From Omphiscola glabra (taxonomy: Eukaryota > Mollusca > Gastropoda > Lymnaeidae): a stretch of 64,000 nt of DNA. The notes below the pieces were generated by a model. That model was not told the DNA's origin, did not search any database, and saw only the letters and a list, made by a program, of their open reading frames with translations. The stretch is from positions 868,001 to 932,000 of the forward strand of contig OZ024809.1 of assembly GCA_964017045.1 (NCBI GenBank), given 5' to 3'. A program made the position numbers and the translations under genes. Within the stretch, counting starts at the first letter, position 1. Every line of letters starts with the position of its first letter. Shown here piece after piece: positions 56,430 through 64,000 of this stretch.

Positions 56430-56655
56430 CATACTAACTTGGAGGACGTCCTTTGATTATCGTACTAACTTTGAGGACGTCCTTTGATTACCGTACTCCT
56501 TTGGAGGACATCTTTTGATTACCATACTTACTTGGAGGACGTCCTTGATTACCATACTTACTTGGAGGACGTCCTTTCATTACCGTACTTACTTGGAGGA
56601 CGTCCTTTCATTACTGTACTTACTTGGAGGACGTTCCTTGATTACGGTACTAGCT
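56430..56655. repeat. 31-bp tandem repeat, 7 copies
   Basis: Units share ACTTACTTGGAGGACGTCCT and TTGATTACCGT. Confidence 0.92.
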
Positions 56656-56727
56656 GTCGGACCACGCTGATAAATAACGTCAATAAAACAATTGATTTTG
56701 ATCTATCGGGACCATACCTTTGTCTTC

Positions 56728-56882
56728 ATGCCTAATGTCTTCTAAAACTACATGCATAATGTCTACCGCCGGCAAGCCTAATGTCTTTTACAACGACATG
56801 CCTTATGTGTGCCGCCGGCAAGCCTAATGTCTTCTACAACTACATACCTGATGTCTGCCGTCGGACTACCCGACATGCCTAG
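56728..56882. repeat. Degenerate repeat with GCCGGCAAGCCTAATGTCTT
   Basis: About three units built from CATGCCTAATGTCT and CCGCCGGCAAG. Confidence 0.75.
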
Positions 56883-57124
56883 TGGCTAGCCTATTGAGAC
56901 GTATCAATGGTGTACAGTTGCTGGATTATTGAGACAGTTGTAGTAAAGGTTAACATTTCGTACGTTGTAACTAGAGCTAGATGGATTTTGCACGAGGCCG
57001 AGGCTTTAGCTGTAGAACTCCGACGTTCGATGAAATGTTGATACTTTTATGATATCTTTCATTCTGATGAAAACGTGTCAATTAACTTCAACTGAGCGAT
57101 GTGCATGTTTGTATGTTTTGATTT

Positions 57125-57415
57125 GGTGCTGCTTATATCTCTGATTGGCTTACATCTCTTGTTGGCTTATATCTCTGATTGGCTTACATCTCTGGTTGGC
57201 TTACATCTCTGGTTGGCTTACATCTCTGATTGGCTTACATCTCTGGTTGGCTTACATCTCTGGTTGGCTTACATCTCTTGTTGGCTTATATCTCTGATTG
57301 GCTTACATCTCTGGTTGGCTTACATCTCTGGTTGGCTTACATCTCTGATTGGCTTACATCTCTGGTTGGCTTACATCTCTGATTTGCTTACAAGTTACAT
57401 CTCTGGTTGGCTGAA
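57125..57415. repeat. 17-bp minisatellite, about 16 copies
   Basis: Unit GATTGGCTTACATCTCT with GGTTGG and TGTTGG variants. Open in the + frame as a hydrophobic repeat, not considered a gene. Confidence 0.95.
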
Positions 57416-58980
57416 CTGAGCAGAGCTAGAATTGTGTTACACATCGTCACATCTTTGTCTCATATGAGGCTTCATCTTTTTTCATTTCAACAATGGTGTG
57501 ACCTGTCTTTGTGACCTGTCGAATGTAGCAAATAGTTGTCAACGTTACATGTTAAATAATACAACAGTTAGTAAAACAACATTTAATTTTAAAAATAGAT
57601 TTTGACTTTCACCTGGCTGGAAACAACGTACCAAAACACGTGGCATTTGAAATGACATTAGGCTATAACCCAGGTCTTGTTGCTGCAATCAATCAATCTA
57701 ATGTAATTATTGTCACCTTGACTTAAAATGACGTGTTAAGAGAGAAATGCCATGACAACCACCTGAATAGCTGCAGAGAACGAAACAATTTCCTTTTGAT
57801 CGATTTATAGCATTCTTAGTTTCTTTAGAGAACAATACAGTCGAAACTTTGTTTAAACACTTTCATTTTGTTCGATCACAGCATGCATAGTTTCTATAAA
57901 ACAATCCCTTTGTTAAAGCTGCTCATCTCTGGGAACCGGTGGACTTCGGCCCAGTTGATACGCCTGACCTTACCTGCCTACCCAGTTCGCGCACTCCCAT
58001 TAGTTGACGCATGACCCTACCTGCCTACCCACTTCACACACCACCATTTGTGTACGCCTAACCTCTCCCCTCCTACACTGTTCCCGCACCCCTGTTGTGG
58101 ATTTGATGAGTTCCTCCGCTGGTTTCCATTATCTCCCTTTCCCCTTCCGGGTATTGCTGTTCTTCTATGTTAGCCTGCAGTCAGTTCCTTTGATCTGTTT
58201 TACAGATTGATCACTCTCAGAACATATTTATTTCTTCTTTTTATGACTTGGTGCCTGGGTTTCTAATCTCTCATGGACTCTCCGTGTAACATAATAAAAC
58301 CCAGGAAGCATGTGCTACAGACCTGTTTACCCCTATGCCCTAATGCTTTCGCCGCAGTAACTACGTTTTTAAACCTAAGACTACGGCACTACGCCGAGCC
58401 TTAAAAAAACTACGTTTTCGTGAGTTTTTTCGTTTCTTTTGAATTATAAATAACTGGGGTGTTTTTTTAAGTAAAAAGTTACCACATTTTTTTGTGTTAA
58501 CACCGTAAGCAATCGAATAAGATCGACATCCTTCAACATATCGGAGAATCATATCTTGTAGATTTCTTTATGTTTACTTATTTAAGCAGCTGAGTGTTTT
58601 TTGTTTGACGCAACTTGAAACCAATTAATTGGCTCTTTATTTCTTATTTCTTCAATTCTTGATAACACACTTCTTTAAGCCAAGACCACGTGACAACAGA
58701 ATAGTTATTTGGTTTTAAAGAAAAGAATGTCACGTGCTCTGTCTTTCTACGTTTTATCTACTGAGTAGAGACATCATAAATGACATGCGTAACACCTAAT
58801 TGTTTAAGTAGGTCATAATTAAGAAGATTTTCTTTTTTTGGTATGCATGTCTATCAGAATTACTCCCACCGAACTGTGGCCGGTTTGAAAATGGACGTGA
58901 CCTACATACCGAGGGAAATGGAAAGCATCTCAGATAGCGAGGTTGTGTTAAGGCCTTCTTGCCAGCAAGGGGGGGGGGGG
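57416..58980. other. Non-coding DNA
   Basis: A 2.5-copy repeat with ACGC.TGACC(T)TACCTGCCTACCCA lies at 57955-58110, and ACAGACCTGTTTACCC occurs at 58317. A G run is at 58968-58982. No gene. Confidence 0.5.
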
Positions 58981-59011
58981 GGGTCATAAATCCAAACACA
59001 TTGTTCAGAAA

Positions 59012-61245
59012 ACGTAAGTGGGTTTGTGTAGGGGGCACACTATGTACCTGCACTGCTCTCAGTGGGTTTGTGTAGGGGGCACACTACGTACCTGCACTGC
59101 TCTCAGTGGGTATGTGTAGGGGGGCACACTATGTACCTGCACTGCTCTCAGTGGGTATGTGTAGGGGGCACACTATGTACCTGCACTGCTCTCAGTGGGT
59201 ATGTGTAGGGGGGCACACTATGTACCTGCACTGCTCTCAGTGGGTTTGTGTAGGGGGCACACTATGTACCTGCACTGCTCTCAGTGGGTTTGTGTAGGGG
59301 GCACACTATGTACCTGCACTGCTCTCAGTGGGTATGTGTAGGGGGCACACTATGTACCTGCACTGCTCTCAGTGGGTTTGTGTAGGGGGCACACTATGTA
59401 CCTGCACTGCTCTCAGTGGGTATGTGTAGGGGGCACACTATGTACCTGCACTGCTCTCAGTCGGTATGTGTTGGAGGGGCACACTATGTACCTGCACTGC
59501 TCTCAGTGGGTATGTGTTGGAGGGGCACACTATGTACCTACACTGCTCTCAGTGGGTTTGTGTAGGGGGGCACACTATGTACCTGCACTGCTCTCAGTCG
59601 GTATGTGTTGGAGGGGCACACTATGTACCTGCACTGCTCTCAGTGGGTATGTGTTGGAGGGGCACACTATGTACCTGCACTGCTCTCAGTGGGTTTGTGT
59701 AGGGGGCACACTATGTACCTGCACTGCTCTCAGTGGGTATGTGTTGGAGGGGCACACTATGTACCTGCACTGCTCTCAGTGGGTATGTGTTGGAGGGGCA
59801 CACTATGTACCTGCACTGCTCTCAGTGGGTTTGTGTAGGGGGGCACACTATGTACCTGCACTGCTCTCAGTCGGTATGTGTTGGAGGGGCACACTATGTA
59901 CCTGCACTGCTCTCAGTGGGTATGTGTTGGAGGGGCACACTATGTACCTGCACTGCTCTCAGTGGGTTTGTGTAGGGGGCACACTATGTACCTGCACTGC
60001 TCTCAGTGGGTATGTGTTGGAGGGGCACACTATGTACCTGCACTGCTCTCAGTGGGTATGTGTTGGAGGGGCACACTATGTACCTGCACTGCTCTCGGTG
60101 GGTTTGTGTAGGGGGCACCCTATGTACCTGCACTGCTCTCAGTGGGTCTGTGTAGGGGGCACACTATGTACCTGCACTGCTCTCAGTGGGTTTGTGTAGG
60201 GGGCACACTATGTACCTGCACTGCTCTCAGTGGGTTTGTGTAGGGGGCACACTATGTACCTGCACTGCTCTCAGTGGGTATGTGTAGGGGGCACACTATG
60301 TACCTGCACTGCTCTCAGTGGGTTTGTGTAGGGGGCACACTATGTACCTGCACTGCTCTCAGTGGGTATGTGTAGGGGGGCACACTATGTACCTGCACTG
60401 CTCTCAGTCGGTATGTGTTGGAGGGGCACACTATGTACCTGCACTGCTCTCAGTGGGTATGTGTTGGAGGGGCACACTATGTACCTACACTGCTCTCAGT
60501 GGGTTTGTGTAGGGGGGCACACTATGTACCTGCACTGCTCTCAGTCGGTATGTGTTGGAGGGGCACACTATGTACCTGCACTGCTCTCAGTGGGTATGTG
60601 TTGGAGGGGCACACTGTGTACCTGCACTGCTCTCAGTGGGTTTGTGTAGGGGGCACACTATGTACCTGCACTGCTCTCAGTGGGTATGTGTTGGAGGGGC
60701 ACACTATGTACCTGCACTGCTCTCAGTGGGTATGTGTTGGAGGGGCACACTATGTACCTGCACTGCTCTCAGTGGGTTTGTGTAGGGGGGCACACTATGT
60801 ACCTGCACTGCTCTCAGTCGGTATGTGTTGGAGGGGCACACTATGTACCTGCACTGCTCTCAGTGGGTATGTGTTGGAGGGGCACACTATGTACCTGCAC
60901 TGCTCTCAGTGGGTTTGTGTAGGGGGCACACTATGTACCTGCACTGCTCTCAGTGGGTATGTGTTGGAGGGGCACACTATGTACCTGCACTGCTCTCAGT
61001 GGGTATGTGTTGGAGGGGCACACTATGTACCTGCACTGCTCTCGGTGGGTTTGTGTAGGGGGCACCCTATGTACCTGCACTGCTCTCAGTGGGTCTGTGT
61101 AGGGGGCACACTATGTACCTGCACTGCTCTCAGTGGGTTTGTGTAGGGGGGCACACTATGTACCTGCACTGCTCTCAGTGGGTTTGTGTAGAAGGCACAC
61201 TATTTACCTGCACTGCTCTCAGTGGGTTTTTGTAAGAGATACAAT
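59012..61245. repeat. 44-46-bp minisatellite with a 947-bp higher-order repeat, about 50 copies
   Basis: Units share CACACTATGTACCTGCACTG and CTCTCAGTGGGT, followed by either TTGTGTAGGGGG or ATGTGTTGGAGGGG. Marker variants recur exactly 947 bp apart: AGTCGGTATG at 59461 and 60408, ACCTACACTG at 59535 and 60482, and CTCGGTGGG at 60094 and 61041. Confidence 0.97.
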
Positions 61246-61649
61246 GTATCTGGGAGTGGCCCACTCAGTGGGGATGGTAGGGGATGAAACTGAGTCAGAG
61301 GAGACTGCAGATATTTTACACCCCTCCCCTAAATGGACTCCTAGCAGTCGTTGCCAAATCCGGGAATTATTTTAACCCAGATTGTGCATTGCGGAAAAAG
61401 AACAACTAAAGGAGCACACTAGTTTGTCCGTACATTAATCAGAAACATTTGGGGCCGAGAGTGGGAGGTGACATTTCCGAATTCCAAAAATGTTTTTTTT
61501 GTTAAGACACCCGCATCTCTACCTACACTCTGCTCTCTACTCCCACAAACCCTCTTATTAATTTTTTAAACCGTAAGTTTATATTTATATTAACATATTT
61601 GATATTTTGTCATAGCCATAACGTGCACTGGCTAAATTGCCATCTTCAA
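61246..61649. other. Non-coding DNA
   Basis: No feature recognised between the two arrays. Confidence 0.5.
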
Positions 61650-61905
61650 TGAAAAGAACAAAGTCATAATTAACGAAAAGAACAAAGTACAATGTCTACA
61701 TTGTCATATTAAATGAAAAGAACAAAGTGCACTGTCTACATTGTCATATTTAATGTAAAGAACCAAAGTGCAACGTCTAAATTGTCATAATTAATGAAAA
61801 GAACAAAGTGCAATGTCTACATTGTCATAATTAATGAAAAGAACAAAGTGCAATGTCTACATTGTCATATTCAATGAAAATAAAAACGTACAATGTCTAC
61901 ATTTT
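61630..61905. repeat. About 40-bp tandem repeat, 6-7 copies
   Basis: Units share AATGAAAAGAACAAAGTGCA and TGTCTACATTGTCATA. The left unit contains GCCATCTTCAATGAAAAG, which resembles the 28-bp array unit at 55 kb. Confidence 0.9.
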
Positions 61906-62354
61906 GTTAACATCAAAGTTGCAAGACCAGTTTCCCAGAAAAGATGTTTCTTGAATTAAACAATGACAACACACACCATTAGTCCCCACAGCGAGGCCCG
62001 TCATGGCGAGACAATAAAATGTGAATGTAAAAATAGATGGCAGTGATCAATACGGATGACGTAGTTTGTATTGTAATTTTAGAACACACGAACGATTTGT
62101 TCTGTGGAATTGTATTTGTAAAACAATTACAGTTTTTAAAAAATTCGTTTGTTGCTAATATATTAAGTTATGGGTTCGCTTTTGTAACAGCCGATATGCG
62201 TTGCCTTCTTCTTATCTGTTATGTCATAAATCACTAGAACTCTTATTTGTAGTTGATGAAATTGTACTTTTGATAGTTTCGTTGAAGTGAAATATGGGAC
62301 CGAGGGTCTGTTCTGTCGTCAGTAAGTACCAGGCCGTTTCTTGTTTTATGACTA
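61906..62354. other. Non-coding DNA
   Basis: The 66-codon frame at 62037-62237 shows no family features. Confidence 0.45.
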
Positions 62355-62974
62355 CAGTGGTACCTCGACATACGAGTGCCCTAACATACGAGATTTTTAG
62401 ATACGAGCCGTCAAGCGAGCGATGTTTTGCTTTGAGATACGAGAAATATTTGAGAAATATATGAGGAACCGGATCAGCGGCTCGGCTTGCTGCAGTGATG
62501 AAAATTAAGCGAAAGTAACCCAAAAAATGTACAGTAGCATTCACGTTCAATTATGTTCAGTGAAGTTTAGTTAAGTTCCATTAAGTTTAGTGATAAAGTG
62601 TAGCATTAAGAGTGTAACGAGTACGTGAATTAAAGTGACCGAAAGTGTTTAGCATTAACAGTGTAGCGAGTAAGTTAACGAAGTGAAGCTCCTTCGCCTA
62701 TCTCCTCCACCCTCCAGCAACTTCCGTAACCTGAAGTCGGCTGATTTCCAAGATAAAAACACTTTATAAAACTCGTTTTATTATGTTTTTATACAATATT
62801 TGTCATCAAGACATACATTTTTCTTATTAAAAAACACGTAACAAAAACAACTGGGTGGCCGTTAGGGGGGTGGAACGGATTGATGGCATTTGTATTAATT
62901 ACTATGGGGAAAATTGCTTTGAGATACGAGCAAGGTTACGGAACGAATTAAATTCGTATCTCGAGGTACCACTG
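62355..62974. mobile_element. 620-bp TIR element flanked by TA (Tc1/mariner-pogo-like, non-autonomous)
   Basis: Termini CAGTGGTACCTCGACATACG and CGTATCTCGAGGTACCACTG are inverted repeats with one mismatch, flanked by TA on each side. GATACGAG-type motifs recur subterminally. TA duplication with CAGTGG ends fits pogo/Tigger-like or mariner-like MITEs. No transposase. Confidence 0.82.
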
Positions 62975-63189
62975 TATCATGAAAGCTTCACAACTATACA
63001 TAGTAAATTAAGACTCTGATTTCAGTGCATCTTGACAATTTTGTTTTGTCATTTGTGTTACAGCTTTATTGGTGCACTGGCACTGTGTGTGTTTAGTATG
63101 TGTGTGTGTGTTTGGTGTTGTGTATGACGGCGGGGCTTAGGGCGTTGTTCCCTTCATATTTGCATTGGCCGGGACCACACTTATATAAA
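62975..63189. other. Non-coding DNA
   Basis: Includes a GTGTGTGTGTG stretch at about 63098-63112. Confidence 0.5.
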
Positions 63190-63656
63190 TCATCTTACTA
63201 CTTGTATGAGTCGACTTAGAAGCATGCCCCATCTAGCCCAACTCACAGTTACGCCAAAAATGTGGGACGGAAGTCGACTTAGGAGCATGCCCCATCTAGC
63301 CCAACTCACAGTTACGCCGATAATGTGGGACGGAAGTCGACTTAGAAGCATGCCCCATCTAGCCCAACTCACAGTTACGCCAAAAATGTGGGACGGAAGT
63401 CGACTTAGAAGTATGCCCCATCTAGCCCAACTAACAGTTACGCCGATAATGTGGGACGGAAGTCGACTTAGAAGTATGCCCCATCTAGCCCAACTAACAG
63501 TTACGCCAAAAATGTGGGACGGAAGTCGACTTAGAAGCATGCCCCATCTAGCCCAACTCACAGTTACGCCGATAATGTGAGACGGAAGTCGATTTAGAAG
63601 CATGCCCATTCTAGCCCAACTAACAGTTACGCCAAAAATGTGGGACGGAAGTAGTC
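63190..63656. repeat. 63-bp minisatellite with a two-unit (126-bp) alternation, 7 copies
   Basis: Units share AGTCGACTTAGAAGCATGCC and ACAGTTACGCC. AAAAATG and GATAATG alternate strictly from unit to unit. As 63 is a multiple of three, both strands stay open for over 120 codons. Confidence 0.95.
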
Positions 63657-63792
63657 TTAACCGGTCATTTGCGCTGCTCGCTTTGTCTTGTGTTTTGTTT
63701 CGTGTTCGTTAACTTTACAATGACTTGAGAAAATCGTTTAGGAACAATCAATTTATGAATTACACTTGGGTAATAATGTTTTGGCGTTGAAC

Positions 63793-63985
63793 TTGTGACA
63801 GGGTGTGTAGCTTGTGACACGGTGGCTTGTGACAGGGTGTAACTTGTAACAGGGTGTAGCTTATAACTGGGGGTGTAACTTGTGACAGGGTGTGTAGCAT
63901 GTGACAGGGTGTGTAGCTTGTGACAGGGTGGCTTGTGACAGAGTGTGTAGCTTGTGACACGGTGTGTAGCTTTACGTGTTGAAGT
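63793..63985. repeat. Degenerate minisatellite of about 15-21 bp
   Basis: Repeats of AGCTTGTGACAGGGTGTGT with GGTGGC and GTAAC variants. Confidence 0.88.
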
Positions 63986-64000
63986 GACATCAGCAAACAT

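Noticed and set aside
57099..57419. Hydrophobic multi-span membrane protein
   Set aside because: Hydrophobicity stems from the 17-bp repeat read in rotating frames; it has no unique sequence.
59106..61146. Cys-rich repeat frames up to 275 codons
   Set aside because: Products of the 44-46-bp array; frames change where 44- and 46-bp units alternate, and no independent coding signal exists.

Overview
This is a eukaryotic (metazoan) nuclear window: AT-rich, intron-containing and saturated with minisatellites. I recognise one complete protein-coding gene, an ionotropic glutamate receptor (iGluR), with ten coding exons on the + strand between 2423 and 27063. Intron-rich structure, TTAGGG-type interstitial repeats, RNase-H-bearing LINEs and hAT MITEs resembling the SPIN family (described from a pond snail among others) suggest a lophotrochozoan, plausibly a gastropod mollusc. 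No sequence here proves the species.

The receptor gene. Joining the exons by eye gives one 517-codon frame with every splice phase consistent. It has a signal peptide, a short Thr-rich linker, S1, M1, pore loop, M3, S2, M4 and a 34-residue acidic tail. There is no amino-terminal (ATD) domain, so it has the architecture of kainate-binding-protein-like or 'short' iGluRs. The glutamate-contacting Arg and Glu and the S2 disulfide cysteines are present. The pore is unusual: Trp occupies the Q/R-site position, and the M3 gating motif (SYTANLAAF in most family members) is reduced to AYIAGLCVL. Intron 6 has a GC donor. The donors of exons 3 and 4 are both copied into the tandem array that follows them.

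Layout. 1-2.2 kb: minisatellites upstream. 2.2-27.1 kb: the receptor gene; intron 1 (12.6 kb) is almost entirely minisatellites plus hAT-like fragments, and introns 2-6 and 8 also carry arrays or transposon pieces. 27-31 kb: 3' flank with arrays and a SPIN-like MITE. 31-42 kb: a nest of mobile elements, including a 5.57-kb element with TIRs and an 8-bp target duplication (34829-40399), an apparently twin-primed LINE fragment inside it, an antisense LINE fragment, and a GC-rich 590-bp insertion with a 13-bp target duplication. 42-45 kb: arrays, including about 690 bp of degenerate TTAGGG. 45-58 kb: mostly unassigned AT-rich DNA with scattered arrays and MITEs. 59-61.2 kb: a 44-46-bp array with a 947-bp higher-order duplication. 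62.4-63.0 kb: a TA-flanked TIR element. 63.2 kb to the end: two more arrays.

Most long open frames here are minisatellites whose unit happens to lack stops. I do not call them genes. No CRISPR array, rRNA, tRNA or bacterial-type feature was seen. All repeat boundaries and copy numbers are by eye and approximate.
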